Positions 1 through 29,663 of a DNA stretch of 64,000 nucleotides are shown piece after piece; within the stretch, counting starts at the first letter, position 1, and each line of letters starts with the position of its first letter. Source of the DNA: Metaphire vulgaris (lineage: Eukaryota > Annelida > Clitellata > Crassiclitellata > Megascolecidae); NCBI GenBank assembly GCA_018105865.1, contig CM030832.1, positions 12,730,419 through 12,794,418 on the forward strand, written 5' to 3'. The position numbers and the translations under genes are program-made. The notes beneath the pieces are model-generated. The model had not been told where the DNA came from. It was given only the letters and a program-made list of their open reading frames with translations, and made no database searches.

Positions 1-39
1 TTTCAAGTTTGATGTGGACTTATCCGAGTAACAAAAAAA

Positions 40-755
40 ATGTAATGTAATGTAACAAAATATTTGTATAGCGCCTCTTCTGAAAGATCACTCAGAAGCG
101 CTTCCACAGCAAATTACTGTATATTAACAAAGAGATAAGTTTTAAGTCGTTTCAAAAGAGGGCCATAGAATTAGCAGAGTTGCTAAGCCAGACATACTGG
201 CGTCAAGAGCATTCCAAAGGATAGGGCCAACTGATTCAAAACCTCGCTTCAGGAACATGGAAGTTTTGCTTGGGCACACTAGAAGACCATTGGTTGTGGA
301 CCGAAGACATGGCCGACCAGGGGATTGAGCTAAGGGGATGGAGTAGCTCTGAAAGGAAATTAAGATGGAGTGGCACCATTTTAGTGCAAAAGCTCTCAAC
401 ATACGAAACTCAACATTAGCGAGGATAAGGCTAAGCCAGTGTAAAATAGATCGTCATATAATCACTAATGTGATCGTCTTTTGACACCAGCAATCACCCT
501 GGCTGCTGATTTTAATGATTTGACATCTGGAGTTTATCAAGTCGACCGATGGAAGACCAGCAAAAGTGAACCACAGTAGTCAAGCCTTGAGCAAATAAAT
601 GCATGAATCAAAGTAGAATCAGATGGCATGTCTAGTGTACGTCGAATCACTCTAAGCTGGCGGAGATGATAGAAGCAATCTAGAGAGTAATCTATTACAA
701 CAGAAGACTAGTCAGAGACTACAAGAATTGCTACTGTGATCTTTTCATTCTGCAT
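40..755 (-). mobile_element. L2/CR1-like LINE remnant, 3' part
   Basis: Read on the minus strand, this segment gives broken pieces of the C-terminal part of an L2-type reverse transcriptase (a [14 protein letters not shown] stretch around 640-690, a VQ.AAARV-like region before it) followed by a 3' UTR ending in the TATAGCGCC-type tail near 70-80. A second, better preserved copy of the same segment lies at 52430-53045 and supports the call. It carries frameshifts and stops and is not a gene. The exact 5' limit is uncertain. Confidence 0.6.
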
Positions 756-1007
756 TCATTCATCTTCTCAGCTCTGCTCTCCCGCCCTATTTCATTATTT
801 CATATTCTTTCTCGTCTCATATTTCTGCAGTATTTTGGCTTTTCAGCTGCCAAAGTACCTGTGTTATTATCCTTAAAACAAGGTTCAACCCCCAACGACT
901 CCTTTTATTGTAATGCTGACAAGCAAACAAGATCTTCGCCCAAATACTTGGGAGGGCTGAGGACAATCTTGGAATCGCTCTCCACCTATAAGCTCGGTCC
1001 TGGTGCC

Positions 1008-1195
1008 CAGTGTTTAATCGAGACTCCTGGACTCCGAGGGGAACTGAAAAAGCCGGAGGAAAACTGACAAAGCCGGGGGAATTCTGATAGGGGCCGCTGT
1101 TAGTCCATGTAGTATTCCAAAATTTCCGGGGGGAATTTGAAATTTCCCGGGGGAAAATGGCAATTCCCCCCGGAAACGGCCTAGATTAAACACTG
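1008..1195. mobile_element. 188-bp hAT-like MITE with perfect 8-bp TSD
   Basis: Terminal inverted repeats begin CAGTGTTTAATC and end GATTAAACACTG. The element is flanked by identical 8-bp direct repeats CTGGTGCC (1000-1007 and 1196-1203), the signature of hAT-type insertion. It has no coding capacity. The ends resemble those of the elements at 5670-6037 and 33057-33429, so these are one family. Confidence 0.8.
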
Positions 1196-1255
1196 CTGGT
1201 GCCGCCAAAGTTTGTCAAACAGCTGCACCAAAACTCGAATAGGGAGAGAGGCGGG

Positions 1256-1276
1256 ATATGGAGAGAGCGAGCGAGC

Positions 1277-1346
<70 letters not shown>
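1256..1346. repeat. (GA)n microsatellite
   Basis: Nearly pure GA dinucleotide run. It faces a (CT)n run only 50 bp downstream, so the pair can fold on itself. Apparent Arg-Glu ORFs here are artefacts of the repeat. Confidence 0.95.
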
Positions 1347-1394
1347 CCGTTATTACAAAAGGTGACTGTTTATTTTGGATTTAACTTAACGTCA

Positions 1395-1395
<1 letters not shown>

Positions 1396-1456
<61 letters not shown>
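1396..1456. repeat. (CT)n microsatellite
   Basis: Pure CT dinucleotide run, complementary in orientation to the (GA)n run at 1256-1346. Confidence 0.95.
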
Positions 1457-1458
<2 letters not shown>

Positions 1459-1689
1459 CAGTCGGCTTTATCACAGACCCACCGGCGCGAATGTTTACAC
1501 AGGATGCAGCTACGTTTAAAAACAGAAGAATTAGCGTGGCAGACAAGAGGCGTGGACTCGTCAGGGCCACGAGGAAAACAAATCAGTCATTTGCGAAATT
1601 TTCTTAATTGCTTTCGGCAACGCTATACCAGCGGGGAAAAGATTGCGAATAGGGTGGGACGCGAATGGAGAGAATCATATATTATTACT

Positions 1690-1830
1690 GGGGGCGGAAG
1701 ATGGCAGAGTGGGTTGCGTGCTGGAGCGTCAGGCTGACGGAGCTGGTTCAAGCCCCGTTAGTGCCCCTATAGTGGCTGTCACACAGGCAGTAATGCCTCC
1801 TAAGCCACTTTAAATCATGCTAAGTTTTAA
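1690..1830 (+). mobile_element. tRNA-derived SINE-like element
   Basis: Contains an A-box-like TGGCAGAGTGG near 1699 and a B-box-like GGTTCAAGCCCC near 1745, spaced as in a tRNA-derived pol III promoter. This is followed by an unrelated tail. The acceptor stem does not pair convincingly, so a functional tRNA is not claimed. Confidence 0.45.
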
Positions 1831-2770
1831 GTTTTATTGCCATCGTCGGTTTCTAACCATTTTCCACTCCAATATCAGTCGAGCAGCGCTTTATAGGGGC
1901 TGAATAGCTGGTTCTCTCGTTCAGGCTTTAAGGTCCGCCAGACGCCAAAAACCACGTCTTTAAAATAGAAATAGATAAGCAGCCTATAATACAATGTATC
2001 TACAATACCGATGGTTGACGAATGTACGCCGCCTCGGGCCCAGTAAAGTTAACTAAGCGCCGGGCGCATTGAGTGGGTTGCGTGGAGAGCGTTTGTCTGA
2101 AATTACATAGATTCTCAGAGCGCAAGAGTCCTGTGCCCTGAGAAATGAAATTTATTCAATAAGGAGCCCAGACTCACTCAATCGGGTGTCACTTGACACA
2201 GATACAGTAATTCATAGAGCGCTTCATGCAAACGGATCTAAACCGCGCCGACAGTAATGTACATGTAATGTCAAGGTACAGCGGGTCTTCGACCGCCAAA
2301 TATGCGCACTCGCCATTATTATGGTCTCAAGATACAGAAACAGACAGATACAGACAGATAGACAGACATGTAGACAGACGGGCTTTGAAGCTGAATGTTG
2401 GCTTACTGACTTGAACTGTACAGCACTGAAAACTAAACGATTTGGATGTCAATTAAAAATTCGGAATATGAGCCTTTCCTTCGCATTGCATATTTTTATA
2501 TGTGGTTCATAGACACATTCTACACTAAGTTGCTACTGAATAAGCAATTCGTGCTATATCGAATTTTTTCAGTATTATCCGTTTATACTTAATAGACCCG
2601 GTTGCATGCTCTCGGGGCTTTATGCTTACGCACGTTCTGCCTGATTCCTGTTGAATGGCGTTCGAAGAACTCGAAAATAGCGACGCGGTCAGAGGAACAT
2701 CTCGGGCCAAAAGAAGTGCGACACGTGTATCGGCGTGTCTTGCTTGCATGTTGTTTACCTATAGTCATGC
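1831..2770. other. Upstream intergenic DNA, no gene seen
   Basis: No coding exon or recognisable element found on either strand apart from a short GACA-rich stretch (2335-2380). ORFs here have no family resemblance and no flanking splice signals of note. Confidence 0.5.
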
Positions 2771-2773
<3 letters not shown>

Positions 2774-2857
<84 letters not shown>

Positions 2858-2887
2858 TATATACTGTATTTATATATATAAATTTAT

Positions 2888-2922
<35 letters not shown>
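2774..2922. repeat. (AT)n then (GA)n microsatellite
   Basis: About 100 bp of alternating AT followed by a GA run at 2893-2922. The ORFs of alternating Tyr/Ile crossing it are repeat artefacts. Confidence 0.95.
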
Positions 2923-2924
<2 letters not shown>

Positions 2925-3039
2925 GATAGTGCATATAGTGCATAGACTGTGTACGGTGTAGCTGTGTAGCTCCGTGTGACTCTTCTGAACTTTTGACGAT
3001 CCGGTCAGAAGATCGCTTTTCACTTGTTGGACTGCGTCA

Positions 3040-3608
3040 CTTTCGCTCTTATCTGGGCGAAGAATTTATAGCGCGCGCGACTACACAGAGTACACACGCA
3101 CGCACGCACACACACACGCACACACTGTAGCAGAACCATCAATTCCATCGTCGTCGTCATCATCGTCGTCGTAGTCGGGTAGTCGCAGCGGTGGCGTGAG
3201 CGCGCGCAGAGTGTGCGATTCGTCTAGCTGCCGCAGACGGCTTCGTTTCGGGCGAACAGACGGGCGAGCGGGCGGAGGACGGATCGGCGCGACAGAGCGA
3301 TCTGTGCTCCGAGTGTCTAGTTCCCACGTTGCACAGTCTTAACCGAAGGCGGGCGGCGGCGGCGGCGGCGGCGGAGTAACAGGAAGAGACCCAGCTGGAA
3401 CTTCGCCGTTGAACGTCGAACGTACGGACGGACGGACGGACGACTGATTTGAACTGGGCATAAAGAGGAGAAGAGGCTGACCGCCAACGGTTTGTCAGCT
3501 GCACTGTTCGCTCTCGTCGTTCGTGTCGCTGTCGAAGTTCGCTTTCATCCTTCTGTAAATAGAACAGATCGCCCGCTGCGCGTCGAAGTTGAACGTACAG
3601 AAGACTGT

Positions 3609-3641
<33 letters not shown>

Positions 3642-4166
3642 ACAAGAAGTGTCTAGCGTCCACCAGTGTAACCACCGACAGACAAACAGACAAGCCGACA
3701 AGACAAAACGTATCAGCCGAAACACAAACACGGCAGCGGACAGACCTACAACCGAGCGGCTGAAAACCAACGGATCCGCTCTTGCGGCAGGAGATCGGCC
3801 GACAACGGTGAACTTGTGAACCGTAAGAAGAAGAAGAAGAACAGTCTTTTAAGAAGGAGTCACCGATAGAGGCCCACGACGCACGATTTCCGTTCTTTCT
3901 CTGCACCGTTAGGGGCACACCTGGAATCCAGCATCCGTCACTTTGGTACGGTGCTTCTGCGCCGCCCGGGTGCCTCGGCAGCAGTCGCTGGTTGTGCCTG
4001 GAGACCACCACCACCTCCTCGTCTCTCTCCCTTTCTCTCTTTCTCTCTCTCTACCTCTGACTACTCGCACTTGGTCTTGATGAACGCCCTGAGGCTTCTA
4101 ACCGGGGGATGTTACGATCATCGGCCGCCGCCTCCGCCGCCACCGACGACGACGACGACGACGACG
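3040..4166 (+). promoter_or_regulatory. CpG-rich promoter and 5' UTR region of the cyclin D gene
   Basis: Base composition changes sharply from AT-rich to GC/CpG-rich here, with GGC trinucleotide arrays at 3352-3374 and 3609-3640 and a TATA-like TTTATAG at 3066. It leads directly into the first coding exon of cyclin D. A long, CpG-rich 5' UTR fits a D-type cyclin. The start of transcription cannot be read from sequence alone, so the boundaries are inferred. Confidence 0.45.
3352..3374. repeat. (GGC)n array in the 5' region
   Basis: Trinucleotide GGC run. A second one lies at 3609-3640. The poly-Gly/Pro/Ala ORFs over them on both strands are shadows of the repeat. Confidence 0.85.
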
Positions 4167-22140
<17,974 letters not shown>

Positions 22141-23330
22141 CTCACGCTGCCAGAGGCCACACAGGAGAAGTCCGCCATCGTCAATACCGCCGCCGTCGGG
22201 TGTCCTGTCATTCCATCACGACGGCACGAGTACTCGCTACGCAGACATGAAATCATAGGTCGCCGCTGCCGCCTGTAAGCCTTCGTATCTAGGCCTATTT
22301 AATTCATGCGTAGGCTGCCTACATTGTATTCATTTCGTCGTAACCTATGAGCTTTAGGCTTTATTGTTGGTATGCATTACCTCATTCAGTAATGATTCAT
22401 ATTCGGCATAAAACTGCTGGCCAAAATCGACTCACATTGTGTTGTCTTATTGCATGAATAGGCGAATATAGCGTGTAGTCTGTGTATGGAATTATGTGTA
22501 AATTGTTCAGTTTTCTACTGAAAAGAAGCAGCGGGTCTACTCCCCAGACCAAAATTTTAGACCGCCATTGACGGGCTAAAATCCTAGACAAATGATCAAA
22601 TCGGACATCTTTGAAGGCATCCTAGTAAGTCTAATATGCAGCCTTGAATTTTAAACGTAATTTACGACTGATGCCAAGAGCATTATTCAGTTGGCGCTAT
22701 AGAAGTTATTTCGTTAGAAATTTTCTCAGTGCGGTCATCAGAGTGAATAATATTGGAGAAACGTCCCCCCACGTTATTCAAAATAACTGACAATAATTTG
22801 TCTATTTTGAGACGGGTCTACCTCAGTGGATGAATTCTGTGAGGATTTTATGTACAGTAAAGTTAAAGTAGATTTCTCAGTGTTATCTTCATTTCAATGT
22901 TATCGTCATTTCAGCCATGAAATGCTGGCGAATTTTAGATTTTTACGACTATGAAATGTAATTAAGCATTAGGACCGTTGATTAATTAATTATCGTGTCT
23001 AACGATTTGCACATACTTATTTAGACAGTAGATTTAGCGATGGATTTTTGCGAGTGTTATGCCTTCCTTTACGAAGAGTTCGGGTGTTTTACGAAACAAA
23101 TGCAACATTTTCAAGTGATCGTAGACGCTATTTTACTTGTGCGCATTTTTAACAGCTACGAAGATTAAGTGTATATGGAGCCTGTGATAACTAGCTATAG
23201 TAAATACAACTTCTTTATGTCGGGACGCTAATCAACTTCTATCTATTAGTAGTTGTTAGACACGTTTATATTATTGTATTCATCTGGGTATTCGAGGTGC
23301 TCTTTGAAGAATAAAGACCCAAACGAAACT
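22141..23330 (+). other. Cyclin D 3' UTR (inferred)
   Basis: Non-coding, moderately AT-rich sequence after the stop codon, ending at the first good polyadenylation signal. No other exon is seen. Confidence 0.5.
23310..23315 (+). terminator. Candidate polyadenylation signal for cyclin D
   Basis: AATAAA 1.17 kb after the stop codon, the first canonical hexamer downstream in this orientation that I noticed. Cleavage site not determinable from sequence. Confidence 0.4.
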
Positions 23331-23419
23331 TTATTTTCTTCGGAATTGAGCAAAAAAATAGTCACTTGAAATATGTGTTTCACTCGACTGGAATGCCAAT
23401 CTTAACAGCCGGCAAGATT

Positions 23420-23453
<34 letters not shown>

Positions 23454-23595
23454 AACACAATAACATAATATACCCCTTAGACGTGCCCCGCCGTGCATTT
23501 CTACAATGCCGGCCTACAATTAAAGCGACTTAGCATGTAGTAAAGTCGATTTTTACATAGCGTCTTTGTACTGTCAGATGATACGTCGTTACAAT

Positions 23596-23690
23596 GGTGT
23601 GGTAGTACAATGGTAGCGGTTTGTGTCTGCGTATGGACGAGTATCGCAGGTTCGAATCTGACCTATGTCGTTCGCCCAACGACCCCGAAG
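23596..23690 (+). other. tRNA-like sequence (SINE head or tRNA pseudogene)
   Basis: Has TGGTAGTACAATGGTAGCGG (A-box-like) and GGTTCGAATCTG (B-box) at tRNA-like spacing. The acceptor stem does not pair well, so a working tRNA gene is doubtful. Confidence 0.35.
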
Positions 23691-24454
23691 TTGCCCGAAC
23701 CAGCTCTTTACCCATTCATTTTCTAGAGTCTGCCAACTCTTGACTGCAGTGCCGTTGACTACATTAGCTGCGCGCTATAGCTGACGAACACTTCTAAAAC
23801 GTTACAATCGTGAAAAGCAGTGAGTGGTAGCGGCGAATCTTGGTCGATGATTATAATAATGGCTTATCCATCGCTCGTCTCGACGCATATCACTTAAAAT
23901 CGGCTTTACAATAAGAATCAGCAACATTGGAGGTTCGACTGATTACCTCTGGTCGAAACCAGTTCGGTCAAACCGATCTATCTGATTTCCACTCCTAACA
24001 ACGTCAACCTCTGATAGAGGACGACACATAAAGAAAGAATAAAGTCATATTTTGCAACACGTCTGCAGGACGACACAGAAAATTCCCGTTTAACACCCAA
24101 TGCACCAATTGAATTTTCACGTGGGAATCTCGCATCTGGTCTCTTGAGTTCTCTCGTCCAAAGTAATCGCAGTGGGAACGTTTCGTGGTCTCATTAACAC
24201 TCTAGAGTGACTAGACGCTTTAATGCAACTGCTTTGTTGCGTTACTTCGCATGCTTTGAAAGAAGGCAAATACTACGCAGGAGTCTGGCAGGTTTAGACT
24301 TATTCGAGGTTTACAGGTTCACAGGCTCAATAATTAGGGGCTGAATTAAGAACGCTGGCAAGCTCAAGACAGAAATCTCTCAATTCATATCCCCACATTG
24401 TCAACCTACGGACTCGTCTTACTTACTTACCTACTTACTCTTATATTCTTATAA

Positions 24455-25171
24455 GGGGCCGTCCATATACTACGTACGCACCGAGGGGGAGGGGGTTTGA
24501 GATTTAAGCGATTTTGCGTACGGAAGCGTACGAAGGGAGGGGGTCACGACTGAATTTGTACGTACGCACATTCAGATTTATAAATAGATTTAAGGCTGGT
24601 ATATTCACACAAACATTTGATTTGAACACAATTACTTTCTCACGGTCAAACAAAGGTTCCCGACTATTGTTCCCACGGTTATTTAAGATATTCAAAACTT
24701 TAATTGAATAGTAAACAAATGCTTTTTGACAATGGCTAAAAATTAATTTCCACCGTTCTGGGGGTGAGGGGGTGTTGCTAATGTGTACGTACGCATAGGT
24801 AAAAAAAAGTCAAAGTCCTTCCCGAGCCACAGGCTCATAGGGCGGCGCTGATCTCCGTTTCTAGTAGCCCTCAGCCAGACGTGTGCAAGGCCACGGACAC
24901 GGGGCTAGTGCATCGCGTAGCGTACCTGTTTGACTTGTCGCAGCATTTTTAGGGCTGCTCCTCATTTATAACACGCCCCTCTAGCGCAAATAGGCTGAGT
25001 CGACCTTAGGGCTCCTCCGGGACGCGAACCCGCGACCTCCTGCACCAATATCCAACGTTGTTACCACTCTGCTAACTTCCCGCCCCCGCATAGGTGGGGT
25101 AACCAAAATGTACGGTGTGCAACAGGGGGTTAAAATATGACTTTTTGCGTACGTACTATATGGATGGCCCC
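24455..25171. mobile_element. Harbinger-like element with 26-bp TIRs, TAA target duplication
   Basis: Ends GGGGCCGTCCATATACTACG and its near-perfect reverse complement CGTACTATATGGATGGCCCC continue as a 26-bp inverted repeat. Flanked by TAA on both sides (24452-24454, 25172-25174), the 3-bp TWA duplication typical of PIF/Harbinger. Contains a nested SINE and no transposase. Confidence 0.75.
24801..25086 (-). mobile_element. tRNA-derived SINE nested in the Harbinger-like element
   Basis: Minus-strand head: GGGAAGTTAGCAGAGTGGTA (A box) and GGTTCGCGTCCC (B box), with the body ending in a T/A-rich tail at 24801. The 9-bp target duplication CGCATAGGT flanks it (24792-24800, 25087-25095). The same SINE family is at 48472-48747. 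Confidence 0.85.
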
Positions 25172-25413
25172 TAAGTTATAACCACTCGTTTCGAAATGTA
25201 TCTATTCGCTGACCACTTTATCCGTTTATTTCCGTTGCGCTAGTTTAATTGCTGAGTGTATTCATGTCGCAATTTTGCGTATCTGTAATAATAAAAGCTC
25301 AACAAGAACGAGAGCCAAACTAAATATGGCATCAGACACCAACTGGCGTGAACCCATGCACATTGATTAGGCCTATACGGAGGCTTATGCCTAACGAAAT
25401 TGACACTGAGATG

Positions 25414-25552
<139 letters not shown>

Positions 25553-25895
25553 TGTCTGATCTTTTCATCTGGTCACCTAAGCTCCTCTAAATAAACTTAT
25601 TATTAAATGATAAATAACGAAGCCAGCGCTTTAACAGTGGCTGTTACGGTGTCGGCAGACAGACAGACAGAGTTTATATAACCTTATTCCTATTTGCTTT
25701 AAGTCGGGCGTCTGTGTGTTTTAGTTTTTCCTACTCTATTTTTAGACCGGACTCTTCGTTCAGAGTCTAGCCGAAGTCACACGAGGCAGTTGCTCTAATT
25801 GCAGCGGCGGCGGCCAAATTTTATCTGTTGTTATTGGTGCTCGCACAGGCATTCGGGCGTTTACTAAGCACAGAAGAGAGACAGAGACAGGACAG

Positions 25896-26160
<265 letters not shown>

Positions 26161-26199
26161 AAAAGAGAGACACATACACCAGTAATAGCAACGCAGATC

Positions 26200-26868
26200 T
26201 AATTGTGTCCAGAGCAAAACACGAAGACACTCGTTTGACGTATTCGGTATAGAGCGTTTACACACAATCGGGTATTTTGAATCTTGTTTGGATGTCGCTG
26301 TCATGTCACGGATAGGTTCGGAGCGGATAATTGCGCGCCTTTCTCACTCCGCCGCTCAACGACGACGCCGCAGAGCAGGCAGACCTGTAAATATCTGGTA
26401 TTCGAAGTAGCTGGTATCAAGAGCAGCGCGTATTTAGGCCCTCTACCGGCGTACAATCGAACTCCGGTAAATCACCAAAACCACCCACCCACCCACCCTC
26501 CTCCTCTTCCTCCTCTTCCTCCGCCTCCTCCTCCGCCGCCTCCTCCGCCTAAGGGGCGAGATGTAGGTCGTGCGAACCGCGAGACTTTCTCGTCGAGACT
26601 GTGAAAATTGTTTTTGGTCTGGTATGCGTCACAAGCGATCCGATTCTAATGTTTTATCCAGAGAATCTCACGGGGTCACCTTCCGATAGCACCTGACCTT
26701 TTGCATATCTTTTAATTTGCAACCGTAGGTCGCGGGGTTAAAGGGTGTAATTTTGTAAACAACGGTGTTTTGTCTTGAACGATTTATGCCAATTTATTAG
26801 CATCAACTCAATCAAATATAATACATTACTCTTACAATGATGACAGAAACTTAAGTCATTGAGTGACT
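26200..26868. other. Intergenic, no gene seen
   Basis: A CCT/CCG-rich stretch (26490-26550) and otherwise unremarkable sequence; no splice-flanked coding segment recognised. Confidence 0.4.
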
Positions 26869-27300
26869 AGGGCAGCATTTGGAAAACTTCAGAAATTAGA
26901 ATATATGGACAGACAAATATAATTGAAAACAAAACTACAGCTATATAATACACTGATCAAACCTGATCATGCTGGATTATAAAGAAGAAATATGAAAGAA
27001 GATTAATGACTGCAGAAATAAACTGGTTAAGAGGAATAGCAGATTTAATCAGAAGACAAAGAATAAGAAACAAAATTATAAGAGAAAAGACAGAGCAAAA
27101 ATACAGTGGCGTAGCCATAGGGTGTTTTGAGGCTTAAACCCCATTGGCGGTAGAAGACAGAAATTAAAATAGGCTATGATTCCATGCATGTTGTATTTTC
27201 GGACGCGATTTTGGGTGTCAACCCCTTGCAGGCCCTCCGAGAGAAATTTTGCAGAATGGCCGACGGGCCCTTTTCATCATTTCGTCATAATTTTTGGCGA

Positions 27301-27334
<34 letters not shown>

Positions 27335-28150
27335 CGTCAGCCGTTTACAGTGTTGACGGCCATTTAGCACTGTGTCCCGGGCCCCCTTGTGCTCGCCGGG
27401 CCTCTGCTGAACTGACATTTTAACCATTCTTTAGTGTTATTATTCGTTTTATTGTTAATTATACATATTCATTTCCAGCCGGGCCCCTAGTTGCCCCCCT
27501 GCCCCCTCTCGGAGGGCCTAGCTAACCCAAAATTTAGCGCTATAGTAGAAGAATGTAACGATGTAAGGTGACGACCTTTTTTACTTGTCAGCATTTGCAA
27601 AGGAAAAATTAAGGAATTCAGAAGCGGAAGGATGAAGTTAACCTTTTTGTTTTTTTGCTTGTCAAGATTTTTTCGAAGTTGGTTATCATGAAAACGAACC
27701 CCCCTTCCGGAAATCCTGGCTACGTCACTGCAAAAAGAAGCAATGCTTGAATCAATACAGAAACGAAGACTGAAATGGTTTGGTCATGTCGAAAGAATGA
27801 AGGAAAAAGACTACCAAAAATCACTTTAGTACAACGATGTTGACTGGAGAAAAGGAGAAAAGGAAGATCAAGAAAAGCATGGATAGAAAACTTAAATCAG
27901 GATGCAGAAGAAATGCAAATGAACTTCATCCAAATGACCAGGGAAGCAAGAGACAGACAGAAGTGGAAGGAACTCATTCAGACCCATCGTTCAACCCAAT
28001 AGGGAAAGACGGAAGGAAAGAAGGAAGGAAGTCACTGAGTGCGTGCAGCTGGAAATCAACATTAAGAGAGAGATACTAATAACTAAATGGAGAGGCAGGG
28101 AAAGAGAGTTAAATCTCTGCAATAAATCTGCCTTCCGATATGCCCAGTAA
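26869..28150 (+). pseudogene. LINE RT C-terminus and 3' UTR, split by a MITE
   Basis: Plus-strand frames read AAFGKLQKLEYM and LQLYNTLIKPD (26872-26970), INWLRGIADLIRRQRIRNKI (27020-27080), then after the MITE SIQKRRLKWFGHVERMKEKD (27750-27810) and LNQDAEEMQMNFIQMTREAR to QKWKELI (27890-27975). This is the usual C-terminal part of endonuclease-RT LINEs. The 3' tail (28007-28150) reappears inverted at 29066-29245. Confidence 0.78.
27104..27730. mobile_element. 627-bp hAT-like MITE inserted in the LINE
   Basis: Ends CAGTGGCGTAGCCA and TGGCTACGTCACTG (inverted, one mismatch). Flanks CAAAAATA / CAAAAAGA match 7 of 8. Removing it with one flank restores the LINE reading (EQKEAMLESIQKRR). It holds a poly-T run (27303-27331) and two copies of the dispersed motif (27570-27590, 27650-27668). 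Confidence 0.82.
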
Positions 28151-28544
28151 CAGCAATGAGATTATCATAATTGTATTTTTTATAATTTTTTAATAATTAT
28201 TTTTTAAATACGAAAATAACATTTGAATAATGTTTGCACCGATTGACCTTGTGCTTCTGGCCTCCAACTTTGGCCAGTATAATCGAGCTTGTAATACTAG
28301 ACGGGATCGATTGTAAGCCCTCTGTGCGAAGAGAGTTGTCCTGTCACCACCCAGAGCGGATCCGAAACACGTGGATCTGGTTTAACACTGGTTTAGAATT
28401 ACTATTCCTTTCTTCGTTCACTTCGGGAGATGTGCAGTCATCGCCGCATGGTATGCAATTAGACCTACTGTATACGAATCTTCGAAGTCTTCGAATTGCA
28501 AGTGCTATTGTGTATGGCGCTAAGAAATATGATGATGATCGTGA

Positions 28545-28605
28545 ATTCGTGATGATGATGATGATGAAGATGATGATGATGATAATGATGATGATGAGAT
28601 GATGA
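28545..28605. repeat. (ATG)n microsatellite
   Basis: Imperfect ATG repeats; poly-Met ORF is an artefact. Confidence 0.9.
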
Positions 28606-29065
28606 GAATCCGAATACAGGTAACTGAAACGATTGTCAGGGTTACAAACCTTGAGGCAATTGAAACTAGGAGTCGTTTACAACTGTACACATACACGAAA
28701 ATTTGGGTTGTGAATAAAATATCGATTATTCTTGTTTTTCTTATAAGGACAATATTATCTTCAGTTTGATTTGCTATTAAGAAGCCAATTTACGTTGCTT
28801 TATGCAACTGTCGCTGTCCCTTAGGCCTACTCATTAGGTGTTAGTCTGTTCAGATTGCCAATCTTCTAAAATCAAATGCTGCGATAATAGGCGCCAGCCC
28901 ATCTACTAAGGCAATCCCTAGCAAGCAATTCCCAGATTTTCGGCTAATTTGTTAGTTATTATACAATAGGAACCCAGAAAACAGGGGAGGCAATTAGATA
29001 CACGCGGTCTATCGAAGCCTGTTAATGTGCAAGATTGTTTCGAGAAAATGTGACATAATAGATGC

Positions 29066-29245
29066 TGTTACCGGGCATATTGGAAGGCAGATTTATTGCA
29101 GAGATTTAACTCTCTTCCCTTGCCTCTCCATTTAGTTATTAGCCTAGTATCTCTCTGTTAATGTTGATTTCCAGCTGCACGCACTCAGTGACTTCCTTCC
29201 TTCTTTCCTTCCGTCTTTCCCTATTGGGTTGGACGATGGGTCTTG
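29066..29245 (-). mobile_element. Inverted copy of the LINE 3' tail
   Basis: Reverse complement of 28007-28150 with high identity (CAGATTTATTGCAGAG, CCAGCTGCACGCACTCAGTG and others). It represents the 3' end of the same LINE family in the opposite orientation. Confidence 0.75.
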
Positions 29246-29339
29246 CTTTGACCACTGAGGTCTCGGCCAATCAGACTGCTCCTTTCCATCCGACTGCCGG
29301 CCTGGAATAGAGCAGTGGTCTACTTCTACTGATTTATAT

Positions 29340-29663
29340 CCGGTGTCGTATAAATAAAGTTCCGGCATAAAATAAGTTCCGCAACAAATTATGATTGGTT
29401 CATTTGAACTTGTCAATTACTTATAAGCTCCGCCTACCCATAGTAACCATAGCCGTACCGAATGCAGGTCGTAAATTTATAACTTATCGGTTATACATTT
29501 ATGACCTATCGGTTATAAATTTATGACCGATAGGGTTAGGATATCCTATGTTTTATAAGAGGAACTCAAATTGTACGTATAAGCATAATTTTGGTTCCCG
29601 TAGCAACAGCTAGCTCCGCCCCGGAACCGCATTTATAGGGGAATAAAATTTATACGACACCGG
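29340..29663. mobile_element. MITE with CCGGTGTCGTATAAAT termini
   Basis: A 16-bp perfect inverted repeat CCGGTGTCGTATAAAT / ATTTATACGACACCGG bounds 324 bp. The interior repeats a TATCGGTTATA..TTTATGACC unit (29470-29535). No clear target duplication, so the superfamily is not assigned. Confidence 0.6.

Noticed and set aside
3160..4014. A 284-residue minus-strand ORF opposite the cyclin D 5' region
   Set aside because: Low-complexity Ala/Arg/Ser translation of the GC-rich 5' UTR and GGC repeat; no domain and it overlaps the sense gene.
23596..23690. A functional tRNA gene
   Set aside because: A and B boxes are present but the acceptor stem and anticodon arm do not pair; kept only as a tRNA-like sequence.
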